A stretch of 64,000 nucleotides of DNA, taken from NCBI GenBank assembly GCA_949152475.1, contig OX424567.1:23027402-23091401 (forward strand), written 5' to 3'. The notes under the pieces were generated by a model. The model was given only the letters and a program-made list of their open reading frames with translations. It did not search any database and was not told where the DNA came from. Positions 1 to 13,000 of the stretch are shown piece by piece (the first letter of the stretch is position 1; the number at the start of each line of letters is the position of its first letter). The position numbers and the translations under genes were made by a program. This stretch comes from Terebella lapidaria (taxonomy: Eukaryota; Annelida; Polychaeta; Terebellida; Terebellidae).

Positions 1-1750
1 TGCAGTCCGGATGTCGGTTGTTTCAATTGTTACGCTGTCGGACCGGAAGCAAATGTGCAACTGTAAGACAGCACTAAGAAATGCCTTACGACCACTCACA
101 CTAGGCTCTCAACAGTGCCATTACTATTTTATTTCATCACCATGTTATTGTTGTCATTGGATGGTTCTTGTTATTAGTATTGTATATGTATGTTTCCCCA
201 CGTCAATATATACTAAACTGTAATGGAGGCAGAGGCGGATCCAGGAATTTTGATTGGGGGGGGGGGGGGGGGGCGCAAACAAAGTACATGCGGTCTGGGG
301 GTTCGGGAAAATAGCATTTTTTTCTGTTTTATGAGAGCATTTGGGGTGGTTTCTGGAGACGTTTCTGGGACTATTGGATGTCTATTTTGTGTACTAATCA
401 GGGACGAGTACAGGGTGCTTGGTTCCAGGTTGTGTGTGTGTGTATGTGGAGGGGGGGGGGGGGAGGGGGGGGGTTGCGTCGTAAGCCCCCGTTAGTAATT
501 GAAGTAGTATGAATGTATATCATACTAAATGAAGAGAGTAGTGTATCCAGGGGAAGATCCAGGATTTAAGGGAGTGGACCAATGCGAGACCGGCAAGCAC
601 CTCGGGGCCGGGAGTCTGGAGTCCGCTGAAAGGCCCCAGAAGACAGTGCCCTTTTCATGTTCTGTAGTAGCTTCCTGGCCTCTCCTGAGTATAAATTTCA
701 CACAAACTCACTAAAACCACCTTTTTTAATCAAGCAATTGTTATTAAATCCAGACTAATTATTTTTAACACCATCAATACCAAATAATGCCAATGCCAAA
801 TTCATTATATCTCAAAGCATTTGGTGACAAAAATGCATCAGAACTAATATTATATTCCCGATAGATGTGCGCCATATCGCAATCAAGTATTTTGACATTT
901 CTTTACTGACACTACCCCCTAAATTTTCGATATTAATTTTGTGTGTGTTGGGGGGAGGGGAGCGGGAGGAATGGACAAGGCCCGCTTGCGTCCCCCACCC
1001 CCTGGATCTGCCTTTGGCACTTATGGTAGCAGAAATACATGTTTTTCTGATAGTAGCTACTTTTTTAATCATCAGTAGATACAGGAGAAGTAGCACCAAT
1101 TTAAGTCAAATCCCTGGGCCAAATTTGGAACTTGCACGGGAACGGTCAATCATGCTAAATGAGAGGGTTCCAGTGGAAGAAAAAGGCAGAACCAGAACCC
1201 TTGGACACCCCATCCCCCCAGATCCACTCTTGTGGCCGACCATCGATGGGGATATAACGGGATATTTTATGCTTGAAACTGACTCTTTTGCTGTTGGATC
1301 AGTTGGGTTTAAGCCTGGAATTTCAGGTGAAAAGGGGGGTTCGACCCCCGACCCCCCCCCCCCCCCCCCCCCCCCCCCCGTATCTACGCCCATGATTTAT
1401 TCTTATCAGCTCTTAGATATTATATTTATATTATCTATATTAAATCTAGGGCCTATTTTTTTCTCTCTCCTTCTCTCTCTCTCTCTCTCTCTCTTTCTTC
1501 TCTCTCTCTTTTCCCGGCGCGCGCCGGGTGCGCCCCCCCCCCCTGGATCCGCCTATGGGAGGGAAAAAACAGATTTAGAAAGATGCCCATTAATGTTATT
1601 CCTTGACCGACATGCAGAGGGCAAAATTATCCTAGGATAACGTGACAAACTTTCTGATAGCAAACATTAGTACAAATTTCATCGTGGGACGGCAAAAGCT
1701 GAGGCATATTCGCCATTTGGTTTGAGTTCGGGTGATAGCTCTCAGGGCTA
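1..1750. repeat. low-complexity and degenerate repeat region
   Basis: No gene is supported here. The stretch holds long homopolymer runs (G-run near 255-275, G-run near 449-471, C-run near 1,349-1,379), a CT microsatellite near 1,470-1,510, and several copies of a motif built around GGATCCAGG next to a G-run. That motif is forward near 236-275 and 567-575, and reversed near 990-1,010 and 1,535-1,552. The G/C-run reading frames code for poly-Gly or poly-Pro and look non-coding. Confidence 0.6.
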
Positions 1751-1751
1751 G

Positions 1752-3033
1752 TAGCAGTCTTTCACTTTTGACGCATAACAATTAGTCGTACGCTATTCGC
1801 CAACGAATAAGTCAAATTGACGTATAGGCGACGAATAGACTGAGGGGTCGTATCCACGCACACTGTTCAATATTGAACAACCAGTCCATATATCGCATTA
1901 TTTCATTGGTTGAGTAGTAGGCCTATTAATATAGTGCAATATTCTACCTGGGTCGAGCAGCCATCGGGAATGCCAAATGCACCGAGTCATCCTCAAGCTT
2001 ATTGTAACCACGGGTATGTCTATGTGGGATAGACGGAGGTCTGGGCTATTGTGAAAGGTGTGGATAGTTAGTTATACGATATGCATCACACCTATTCAAA
2101 TTCAATGTAAAACCTGCAATGATTTTTGCCGAACTTGATTTTTATCGCAGTGTACTTGTGTAGCTGGTCAACGCAAACTAGTATTGCATGTTACATACAT
2201 GTACATGGCATCGAAATATAATATCTGATGCCTGATTAAAGAGAATATACCCCACCCATGTATCCGGTCACCTTCGCTACCATATCATACATCCATAGCT
2301 GCGATATGGTTGGTTGGAGTTTAATTCGTGGTGGTCTGAATTCTAAGCAATTCGAACAACAATATGCGTTGACAATGCACCTATACTCTGATTTTTCTAA
2401 TTTGTTTACACCGGTTTCTGGCGATAATTTTGTGATGCTAAATCGTATCGTTCTATAACTGGGCATACTTCACCCCGGAGACTACCAAATTTCTACCAAA
2501 TTTCAGACTTCTATCGCAATAATTGAAGAAGTTGGCAATCTACCCCAATGTTAAATTTCAGTCAAAGATTTCACCACTATAAAACCAAGCAAATGCACGA
2601 AATTGTGTGCGGACCCAGAAATTAAATGACAGGGCTAAAGTCAATATAGGGGTAGATTGCCAACTTTTTCAATTTTCGTGATATAATTCTGAAATTCGGT
2701 AAATAATTGCCGTTTGACTCCCAGGTGAAGTATGCCAAGTTATACAACGGTATCATTTAGCATCGCAAAAATATCAGCGAAAAACTGTGTAAACGAGTTA
2801 GAAAAATCAGAGTATACATAATTATTACACAGCCACAAAGTTGTGGGCAAACCATTGATGATTTCGTGCTGAATTTGGCATATACATATTGTATGTAATA
2901 ATGTTATATATTTCGACAGTTGCACGTGGATACGACCCCTCGCCCTATTCGTCTGGTATACGCCAGTTTGAGTTATCCGTCAACGCATAGATGGCGACTA
3001 GTGCTTATTCGTCAAAAGTGAAAGACTGCTATT
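1752..3033. mobile_element. fold-back / MITE-like DNA element with long imperfect inverted repeats
   Basis: The left end (AGCAGTCTTTCACTTTTGACG near 1,753) is repeated inverted at the right end (near 3,010-3,032). A second paired block, GGGTCGTATCCACG near 1,844, is inverted near 2,928-2,941. Further in, the segment 2,378-2,550 pairs with 2,650-2,820 in inverse. No transposase frame is visible, so this would be a non-autonomous element. A relative of the inner arms occurs at 47,150-47,735 and 55,244-55,822. The exact ends and target duplication are uncertain; a TA target is possible. Confidence 0.5.
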
Positions 3034-4339
3034 ACAACACATAGCGCTGTACGAGACGTAATCATGGCGAGAAACAACGCTATTGTTTATGTTTCAGGAA
3101 TCCCCACACGTGTAGGCTCTGGGCTCAATCTATAGTCATGTTCATTTGAAAACCTGATAATATACGGAAACAAGATGACAGTATACACCACAGATAAACA
3201 GCTCACTCTTTCACTGCTATCAACATGTTGTGGAACGAAATGCAGTCTAAAAAACATTTTAGAATGGTGAACGTGCTAAATTTTTCAAGGCTAGTTTTTG
3301 GTGTCTGTTATTTTTTTTGTCCTATATTTTTGTCTGTCAGATATAGGACATCTCCATTCCTTTTTACACTGTATACAAATTACTTGTTTTAGTAGTTCCA
3401 ATGGTTGTGAGATAAGTAAATATGCTGATGAAACTGTCACATTGAGTAATATAACCAAGAATCAAGGCGATGTAGTACCTCAAGTGCATCGACTATAGTT
3501 GTGTTGCCTGGTGTTCTTAAAACTTACATACAGAGTATTTGTACTTTTTACCTATTGGTGTGTTACGGAAATTCTAGTAAGACAAGTGTCAATAAGCTCA
3601 GAATGACCATTCCTCAGTTGGCCATTTCTTAGAAATATGTCCAGTAGCTATTTCTCTGATTTATGTATAGGACTCCCCATACCTGTACACCCACGTGATA
3701 TATACCCCTGTGCTGTTATGATTCCGCTTTGTCTTTCATAATGGGAGTTGTATTAGTATGGAGTCCCAGAAGACTCCAAGATGTATATAGCTCAAATATT
3801 AACAGGATCAAATGGGAAACTATACATGGCAATTTCAGTGGTTACCTTGAATTGGACTTTCAGTGACCTTGACCCGTCAAACGGTATTTTACGTTGAAAA
3901 AAATCCCGTCATTTTCTCGGATTATTAGGTTACCGTCCCTATGGTCCCATAACCTATTGACATGGCATTGCGTCCGTCGTTTTCATCGTCCACATTTTTA
4001 TCTTTCTTGCTTACAGGCGATTTTTTTCTGAAATTTTGCACAAAAATGCCTAAAAAGATTTCAGGAATGAGGTATTTTTTATATTTTTGTTATTTTTTCG
4101 AAATGGCGACCATTTTTGCCGAAAAATTGCCATTTTTGGATTTTGATGGCCTTTTTCTCAAAATCTGTTCAGTAATTTTTTTTGCTTATTGATGCTTACC
4201 ACTCTTCATATATACCCCTGTGATTTGTATAAGTTTCGGTGCCCTTGAATCGCTCGAAGTTGGCCATTTTGGGCCCAAACTCGGCCCAAATGGGACTTTC
4301 CCATGTTAAATTCTCCTATGCTTTATAATGGGACACATT
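3034..4339. other. intergenic, degenerate repeats
   Basis: I see no gene. The part from about 3,780 carries phrases (a TTTCAGTGGT block followed by a GACCTTGA block) that recur near 6,690-6,760 and 7,100-7,165, and a block near 3,925-4,000 resembles 5,890-5,975. It appears to be part of a larger decayed repeat that runs to about 7,560. Confidence 0.4.
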
Positions 4340-5560
4340 ATGCCTAATATCTCACTTAATATTGAGATTAGAGATTAGGAATCAATCGTGGACATATAGG
4401 AAATGATATATGCTGAATATTCTCGTGACCTTGAATTTGACCTCTGACCTCAGTTTCAAGGTCAGAGCACAAAATCAGTTATATCTCACTTATTATTGAC
4501 TTTACAGCTTGGGAATAAATTGTGGACATATAGGAAATGATATATGTAAATTGTTGTCATGTTCTTAAATTTAACCTTTGACCCCATTTTCAAGGTCACA
4601 GGACAAAATGGCTAATATTCCGCTCGTTATCTACTTTACAGCTCAGGAATCAATAAGGAACAAATAAGAAATGATATATACGAATTACTCTCATGACCTT
4701 GAGTTCGACCTTTGACCTCATCTTCAAGGTCAACGGACAAAATGGCTAATATCTTGCTCCTCTATTGACTTTATGGCTTGAAAACCAATTGTGGACATAT
4801 AGAACATTATACACACTGAATATTTTGATGACCTCGAATTTGACCTTGATCTTGTTTTCTAGGTCAGAGCACACAATGGCTAATATCCCACTTATTATCA
4901 ACTTCACAGCTTAGGAATCCATAGTGAACATATAGGAAATGATATATGCTGAATCTTGTGGTGACCTTGAGTTCGACCTTTGACCTCATTTTCAAGGTTA
5001 GAGAACAAAATGGCTAATATCTCGCTTATTGTCGACTTTACAGCTTAGGAATCAACTGCAAACAGGGAATGATATATGCTGAATATTCTCATGACCTTGA
5101 ACTTGTTTTTTGACCTCATTTTCAAGGTCAGATCACAAATGATTGATATCTCACCTATTATCAACTTTGCAGCTTGGGAATCAATTGTGGTCAAACTCCA
5201 CATGATATATGCTAAATATTCTCGTAACCTCGCCTTGACCAATGACTGTATTTAACTTTCAAGTTTCTTTTGACCTGATTTTCAAGGTGACAGGACAAAA
5301 TGGCTAATATCTCACTTATTGACTTCATGGTGTGGGAATCAATGATAGACATATAAAACACGTTGTACGCTAAATATTCAGATGACCCTAAATTTGCCCT
5401 TTGCCTTCATTTTCAAGACCACATGACAAAATAATATCTCTCTGATTATTGAATTTACAGCTTAGCAATCAACTGTGGACATGATATATGCTTAATATTA
5501 TACATGTCGTATATTCTCCTGACCTTTAATTTAACCAGTGATCTGGCTACCATCTAAAAT
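4340..5560. repeat. tandem satellite, nine diverged ~133-bp units
   Basis: The phrase AATATCTCACTTATTATTGA recurs, with changes, near 4,350, 4,481, 4,614, 4,748, 4,881, 5,016, 5,147, 5,307 and 5,430, so the period is about 133 bases with one longer and one shorter unit. Each unit ends in a segment rich in TGACCT and AGGTCA words: for example TGACCTCTGACCT at 4,438-4,450 followed by TCAAGGTCA at 4,456-4,464. Units are clearly diverged, so this is an old array. Coding potential is nil. Confidence 0.8.
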
Positions 5561-7259
5561 TTTAAACATATATTGTCCGGTAACCTGTCTTCGGCCCTTG
5601 GCATAATTTATTCATTGTGAATACTCTAGTTTATGCATAGGACTCGCCCTACATGCAGGGGCGCCGGAACCATGTGGGCAGCGGGGCAGCTGCCACCGTT
5701 GCCTTATCGTTGCGGGGCAGCATGGTGGCAGATAATTTATGTTCCCTTTCGTGAGTCAAATTATCTGATATTGTAGTAAATGGCTTAGATCAGTAATTTC
5801 TTTACAATGAATACTGGGCTGATCGGTACCTTTAGTCAATGCGGGGGCAATTCGACCAGCACCCAGTTAACTCGACGATATCTAGTTTTCAGATTACCGA
5901 ACCTTTGGTCCCATGATTTATTGGCATGGCATTACATCCGTCGTCATTGGGCGCCGTCTTCCACATTTTCATTTTTAAAGTTTAGCGTCAAATCTGTAGA
6001 GGGAGGTGGTTCATATGTTTTCACGTTTCGACAGAATCTGGTCAGTATTCTTTTTTCTAATTTCACACAAGCATGACCCTACAAATTATAGATGTATAAA
6101 AGATGGAATGCTCTGAATCGGAAGGTCTGAAATTAAGTGGCATTTTTATGAAGTTTCGAACTGCTTATCTTGTTTATATTCCTTAAATTTGCTCGAAATG
6201 CCCAGGATGCAGACTCGAAATGGTCCAAAGTGCACAAATCTCTTGTCGCTTCAACTTGGGTATGTATTATGAGCATATCATGAATCGAATATAAAACATC
6301 TTTGGTGACTCCGAACTCGACCTAATATGACCTTGAGTTGTAATGGTTGAGGACCTGAAACGAGTAAATATGACGCTGCAGACAAAAGGCTTGTGTATAG
6401 AGAATAGGTTATGAGCATATATAGATGGTCACAAAAGTGAGCATTTGGTAACCTTGAATTCGACCTTCAATGAACTTAATTGATAGGTCAACGCATCGAT
6501 TTCAGTAAAAACCATTTTGGGGGACTTCTTATACAATTATACATTGCGGTAGTCTAGTAGACAAGTGAGGCATGACGCATGATAAGGTGAGATACTAGTA
6601 TTTTAGATAATGAATAATGTTTAATGAACAAGAACATAAGAATTCTTCAAGATAGAGCTCGGATATTGGCATATTGAAATGGGAAGTTATATATGGTAGT
6701 TTCAGTGGTGACATTGCATTTGATTTTCAAAGATCTTGAAAGGACCAAACAGCCTTCTTTTTGGTGAAAAACGATGGTTTTTGGAGTGTAACGGCCATTT
6801 TCGAGAAATATGTTCCGTACCTTTGGCTTCTTTTTATGCATACATGTACGTATCCCTTTGAGGAATTTCATTGCTCTTGAATAACTGGTCTGCACGTGGC
6901 GGCCATTTTGATTTCCCAACAAATTTTGGTCTGTAATCAAGTCATTATCTGTGTTGAGATATTTACAACCAGACAAAAAAATATTTGGCACAGTAAATTT
7001 CACTCACTTTTTCCTTAATGAGTGGAGCTTCATTGAGTAAATTCGCAGAACATTTTCAAGATACAGTTTGAATATTGGCACATTCATATACGAAATCATA
7101 CACGGTGGTTTCAGTGGTGGATTGAATTTGACCGTCGAAGACATTGGAAAGTCAAAACAGCAATTTTGGTGAAAAACAACAGTTGTACCTTATAGTCATG
7201 GAGCATATGTCACAGTTTGAGGTTTCGAGTTTTTTCTCTGTAAATTCTTGCCACCAAAC
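5561..7259. other. intergenic, degenerate repeats
   Basis: No gene is supported. A GGGGCGCCGGAACCATGTGG phrase near 5,660 begins a short G/C-rich patch typical of interspersed repeats. From about 5,880 the sequence resembles the 3,925-4,000 stretch, and near 6,690 and 7,100 two further copies of the TTTCAGTGGTG block appear. Confidence 0.35.
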
Positions 7260-7585
7260 CTTTTCTCAATCCTCAGTCATCCTAGAAATGGAAAAGATTT
7301 GGTGCCATTTTTTCATATACCCGAAAAGGCATTTTTGGCTCCGAAAAGAGGGTCGGGGTGAAAACGGTGGCGCAACTTTGTAAAAAATATGTCGTGTAAT
7401 ATACCAAACTGACCAGTGAGATCCCCAGAAAGAAACTAACACATGATAATGAAGTTATGGATGATATAACCAAGTAAAGACCCCAAAACGTGGGTAGGGG
7501 TAAAATCGGTGTCAGAAAATATGGAAATTTGAGATAGTCAAGAATGTATAATAGGTGTGCCTGAATCCCCTCAAGTATCCTACTA
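7260..7585 (+). repeat. left arm of a degenerate inverted repeat (partner 19,760-20,110)
   Basis: Reading this stretch forward matches the reverse complement of 19,760-20,110. Matching words include the CTCAATC...CAGTCATCCTAGAAATGG outer part and the AACCAAGTAAAGACCCCAAA inner part. The arms look roughly three-quarters identical by eye. They flank the whole LINE/TTAA-element/BEL nest and may be the decayed ends of an older element into which the LINE inserted. Confidence 0.55.
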
Positions 7586-8064
7586 TATCATCATGTTCAT
7601 GCTATTGTATAAACAAGAAATCTCTTCTACGATGAACATGCTCCATTGGACACGCACACCAAATTACGTGCGTGTTGACACTGAGGTGGGAATACTCCAC
7701 ATGTTCATGGCAGTTGATAAAACAAATAATAGAAGTGAACATTAAGGGCTTGCTATGACGCCTTGATTCCAATGCATCAGAATGGAAATTGTGAGTTCTG
7801 TACTGTGTGGCCTAACATTGGATTATTTAGTTCATCATTACCGGTACTTTCCAGGCAAAAGTGTTGCATTATCCAGGAATCATATGTTGGCTATGGGAGT
7901 CATCTAGGACTTCCCTTATTCCTATGAAAATTTACACCACTGCCTATTATGCACAACTAATAACGATAGTTTCTGCAGATTCCAATACTTATTATGTGCA
8001 TTATTCGCCATCTTACTAGGTCAAATGACAACAAATTTTTTTGCACTACGTACAAAATAACAAA
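7586..8064. other. intergenic, nothing recognised
   Basis: I find no open frame with family likeness, no RNA gene and no clear repeat in this stretch between the inverted-repeat arm and the LINE fragment. Confidence 0.3.
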
Positions 8065-8920
8065 CACAGTAACCCGAAGTCATTATTTCTCTCTCCGACC
8101 GATCATATTGAGGTATCTAGCATATTAAAAGCTTGTAAACCAAAAATCAGTAGTGGCCATGATGCCATAGGCACGAAACTCCTAAGAACAATAAGCGATT
8201 TTGTGTCCATCCCAATAAGTATCATAATAAACAAATCACTGATGACTGGTACAGTACCCAAAAACTTGAAATTAGCCAAAGTAATAGCCATACATAAAGC
8301 GAGAAATAAAGCAGAGTTTTCAAACTACCGACCCATCTCGCTTCTGCCCTCGATATCGAAAATATTAGAAAAAATATCACACAAAAGGCTTGTTTTCTTT
8401 CTGGAATGTAATGGCTTATTATTCAACAAATCAATATGGATTTCGATCAAAACGAAGCACGATAGATGCCGTCACAAAATTTGTTTCCGATATGACGTTG
8501 TGTCTTGATCAAAAGAGATCTGCATTATCTGTATTCCTAGATTTGTCGAAAGCGTTTGATACCATCGACCTTGATATATTACTACAAAAACTAAATTTTT
8601 ATGGAGTCCGTGGAATTGCTCGTGATTGGTTTCGAGATTACCTTATGAACAGGGAACAATATGTAGAATATCGAGGGATCAAATCAAGTACCAGTTATAT
8701 TAGATGTGGTGTTCCACAAGGCTCAGTGTTAGGACCATTATTATTCATTATATACACTAATGATATCCCCCCAGGTTCTGAACCATTCTAATTCAATATT
8801 ATTTGCTGACGACACAACCTTGTACATAACAGATTGTAATATTACCACACTCTATAATCACATGAATGAAGAATTGATTTCGTTAACTGACTGGTTTAAA
8901 GCAAAAAAACTGTCCCTTAA
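8065..8920 (+). pseudogene. LINE reverse transcriptase fragment (CR1/jockey superfamily), 5' part
   Basis: Translated pieces show the ordered reverse-transcriptase motifs of CR1/jockey-type LINEs: YRPISLLPSISKILEK near 8,325, LDLSKAFDTIDLDILL near 8,540, GVPQGSVLGPLLF near 8,709 and FADDTTLY near 8,803 with the catalytic Asp pair. The endonuclease part is absent, so the copy is truncated at its 5' side. Two frameshifts are apparent, near 8,425 and near 8,770. The frame is then cut at the TTAA at 8,917-8,920 by a DNA element and resumes at 17,867 with no loss of sequence. Dead copy; the family is sure, the clade is less so. Confidence 0.85.
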
Positions 8921-9209
8921 CACCCTGCAACATATCTTAAGGCGGTGACTGACCTAGTTCTTTTGTCTAGGGGTCAGGTCATGTTATTGTCACCGACTTG
9001 TGCTCAGATTTTTTAGAAGGAAGATAAACACAAGGTAAGAAAAATGCAATTTCTGCAACATAACGCATATATATAATAACTGAGGTACTTCACAAATATT
9101 TGTAGGGGCTGAAATTCACCAGAAATAAGGTTTATTCCATCAATGTTTACCCCAATTTTGACACGGTGATCACGTTCATGGTCATTTTCAATAAATTCTG
9201 CACATTGTA

Positions 9210-9950
9210 TGTAACTGCAGACCTTCTGGCTAGCTGGCAGTTACGTGTATGTCGTTATGATGCTACACAGTTGAAAAAACTCACACCTTCAATCGTTTAT
9301 TCTTCAATTCGTTGAGTCCATACGAGGTGAGGTTTCAAAAACTACAAACAAGAGAAACCCACCATGAGCCATGTTATATAAACGCTATAATGCCTTGTAC
9401 GTAAAGAACATTACAACATACTTGAATTTACTTGCATGATATTCAGATACGGCTTTCTGAATTCTACTAAGTACAATATATGTCAACCATGAAAACATTC
9501 AAACATTCGTGGGAATTTCCAACCTAATTCTATTCACCACATTTACAAGAACATACAGACAGAATACTACAATAGAAACATTATCCTAAACATAATACTA
9601 TACACTTACTTCTGTGTAGGTTCCAAGTAGACATATACATCCAAACATGTAGAAAATGTCAGATATTTCATGAACGATGTTGACTGGTCAAATCTTTGTA
9701 CACAAGGATATACAAAGGATATACGACAGGTAAGTAGGCTACAAAAGGTCCCGGATGTAAATACACAAAATACACACACAAAAAATATTATATGCAAAAG
9801 GTGGATTCGAACCAGGTACCTTGCAAACTATCAACTTCAGCTGTAATGCACATTACCAACTGAGCCACCAAGGCTGTTATAACATCTGATGTAGAACATA
9901 TACTGTGTACGTTATGCCATGGGATACATCATAACGTTTGAGCATCCACA
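9210..9950 (-). repeat. BEL 3' LTR
   Basis: 741 bp, begins TGTAACTGCAG and ends GCATCCACA in plus-strand reading. It is the same length as the partner LTR and almost identical to it. It contains a tRNA-like segment with pol III A-box and B-box words in minus-strand reading at 9,856-9,867 and 9,803-9,813. Confidence 0.95.
9797..9874 (-). other. tRNA-like segment inside the LTR
   Basis: In minus-strand reading the A-box TGGCTCAGTTGG (9,867-9,856) and the B-box GGTTCGAATCC (9,813-9,803) both fit the tRNA internal promoter consensus. The spacing is longer than in ordinary tRNAs, as in long-variable-arm (Leu/Ser) types. The T-stem and acceptor stem do not pair well, so this is not a functional tRNA gene. 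The same segment is at 16,690-16,767 in the other LTR. Confidence 0.6.
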
Positions 9951-10059
9951 TTCCCGGCTCCATAAATTAACTCGGCAAAGTCAATTTATTACTATAATAC
10001 AAAACATAAGATGACCAAATACGTTTCATACTCATACGCATCATGAACGATCATCGAGG

Positions 10060-13000
10060 TTAATAATTACTTTCAACCAAAAGAACCAGCTTATTCACAG
10101 GTCTGCGTAATTGTGAGTGTTGCGTTTTCACCTTGACAGCATGGACTAATCCTTTACGATCAGATTCTGTTTCTACCACACGAGCAAGTGACCATGCATT
10201 CTGAGGTAATGTGTCATCTTTGACCAGCACTATGTCTCCAATTTTAAGACTTCTCTGCGGTTTGTGCCACTTCTGACGATTTTGAAGAACCAAAAGATAC
10301 TCTGCTTTCCATCGACTCCAGAAGAGATTGGCAAGATATTGAACCCTGCGCCATCTTTTCCTCAAGTACACATCTTCCTTCTGGAACACTCCAGGAGATG
10401 ACAGAGTAACACATGACCTTCCAGTGAGTATGTGACTTGGAGTCAGTGGCTCCAGATCATCGGGATCATTTGAGATGCTGGTCAGGGGACGAGAATTGAG
10501 GATCGCTTCAACCTCACATAGTAGTGTGTGGAAAGATTCTCTCTCAAGGCGAATACCATGCTCCTTCAGAATACCTGTCAACACCCTTCGCACTGTTCGT
10601 ATTACCCTCTCCCACACACCACCCATGTGGCTGGCGGACGGTGGGTTGAAAAAATCCATTCAATTCCCGAACGTCTCAGGGTAGACCCAATCATACTCTG
10701 ATCCAGGTCTTCCAAGGCTTGTCGTAACTCTCTTTCAGCACCTACGAAATTTGTCCCATTGTCACTGTGGAGTTCCTTGATATGTCCTCTTCTAGCTACA
10801 AATCGACGTAGTGCATGTATGAAGGAATCAGTGTCCAAGCTGTCAGATACTTCCAGGTGCACAGCTCTACTGACGAGACAGGTAAAAATAACCCCATAAT
10901 ACTTGACTTCTTTGCGTTTCTCCCGAATCAGAAATGGACCGAAGTAGTCAACCCCAGTATAACTAAATGGTGGTTGTGTGTCATCAACATGACATGTCGG
11001 CAGGTCTGCCATCTTTTGTTCCTGTGTGACCCCTCTGAGGTGACGGCAAGTTACACAACTAGTCAGGACATGGCGAACAGCAGCATTAGCTCCAACTATC
11101 CAAAACCTTTGTCGAATACTGGAAAGCACATGGTTTCTGCCTGCATGACCAAGACGTTTGTGCTCTTCACAAATGACCAGAGTAGTCACATGGCTTTTGC
11201 GTGGTAGAATCATTGGGTGCTCAACTTCTTCTCGAAGTGTAGAACGACTAAGTCGACCGCCTACCCTGAGTACTCCGTCATCAAGATATGGATCCAGAGA
11301 GCTGAGCTGACTTGATTGTTTGACAACAGGACGACCTTCCCGGCTCCATGTGACGTCATCTTCAGGAGCCATAGACATCGATAATCTCTTCATATCCTCC
11401 GGAAATGCTTGACGTTGAATCCAGCCAATAATTACCCTTTCTGCATCATTGATATCTTGGGCACACAAGGGATACTTTGTTGGAGTCACAGAAACTTGTT
11501 TCTTTTGAAACAACACTTTGTTGCGCAGGATCTGCTTCACCTTCAGAAACACTGCTATGGCTCGCTTCAATCTGTACCAATCTGAGAAGTACTCAACAAT
11601 CTGTTTCGTTACGTCGTGCTCTGGATTGGTCGTTGCTACATTCACGTTCATTGTTGAGTCGACAGGATCCGATGGCATGGGAGTCGGCCAATTTTCTTCA
11701 TCAGTCTTCAGGAACTCTGGACCCTGCAACCACCTCGCACCTAGTACCAAATCGTGAGCCTTCAAACCACGGGACGCTTCGTCTGCAGGATTCAAATCTG
11801 ACGCCACATGTCGCCATTGACTTGGATTTGAGAAGTTTCGGATCGTTTGTACACGATTGGCGACAAATACAGGCCACCGTTGCTGGTCGTTGGAAAGAGA
11901 GTGCAACACAGTTGTTGAGTCAGTGTGGTAAGTTATCTCGATATTCTGTTGCAGTTCTCGTTTCATCTGCTCTGCTAAGCGTACAGATGTCACTGCAGCC
12001 GTCAACTCCAATCTAGGTATCGTTGTGGTCTTGAGGGGTGCAAGCCGAGCTTTTCCAATCAGAAAAGCAACATGGTGCCTCCCATCTTCACTAGTCTGAC
12101 GTAGGTACACCACAGCACCATAGCCCTTCGTACTGGCATCTGAGAACGCATGTATCTGTAGAGACATCACATTATTGGCATCCAAAGGCTTCAAACATCT
12201 ACGGATTCTGAGCTTCTCCAACACCGGCAATGTGGTCAACCAGTCCTTCCACTTGGAGACGAACGTCTCGGGAACTTCGTCGTCCCATCCCAGCTCATTT
12301 TCTCGACAAAGTTCCTGTAGAATACCCTTTGCAGGAAGGATTACAGGCGCCAGGAAACCAAGAGGGTCATAGAGGGAAGAAACTGTCGACAGTATGCCTC
12401 TCCTCGTCATTGGTTTCTCTTTGAGGACAACTGAGAAACTGAACTCATCAGTTTGTACATTCCATTGTACACCTAGGGCCCTCTCCACGGGGAGGTCATC
12501 ATAGTCCAAATTGCGTTTCAGCATTTCCTTTGAACGTTCTTCAGGTGGGATACTCTTCATGACCTCGTGACTGTTGCAGGTGAACTTAGTCAGACGGAAC
12601 CCACCTGCTGTGCATGCATGTCTGACATCTTCCGTCAGCTTTGAGGCAGTTTCGACATTTTGCACTGACTTGAGACAGTCATCAACATAGAAATTGTGAT
12701 GCATAACTTGAGTGACTTCTTCATCAGGTGCTGCTGAACCAGCCTTCCTCAAAGCAAAATTTGCCACACTTGGTGAAGACACCGCGCCAAAAACATGGAC
12801 ATTCATTTGATATTCTACTGGATCAGTTTGGAGATTTCCATCTTGCCACCAGAAGAATCGTAAGAAGTTTCTCTGATTGACTGGAACACGGACTTGGTAA
12901 AACATGCTCTCCACATCTGCCATGAATGCTATGGACTCCAGTCTGAACCTGGTGAGCACCCCCACCAGAGCATTCGTAAGGTCTGGACCTTGGAGCAGTT

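Noticed and set aside
1106-1640. Open frames through the C-run and CT-repeat near 1,349-1,510
   Set aside because: They code for poly-Pro, poly-Gly or Ser/Leu repeats made by the microsatellites and have no family likeness on either strand.
3420-3445. CTGATGA-type word as a hammerhead ribozyme core
   Set aside because: No GAAA strand and no supporting stems at the right distance.
4340-5560. CRISPR-like array
   Set aside because: Units are long, contiguous and diverged with no spacer/repeat alternation; this is an animal satellite.
7144-7383. Short open frames in 6,600-7,500 as genes
   Set aside because: They lie in degenerate repeat DNA, overlap frames on the other strand and show no exon-like borders or family likeness.
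9803-9874. True tRNA gene in the LTR
   Set aside because: Internal promoter boxes fit, but the acceptor and T stems do not pair and the box spacing is off.
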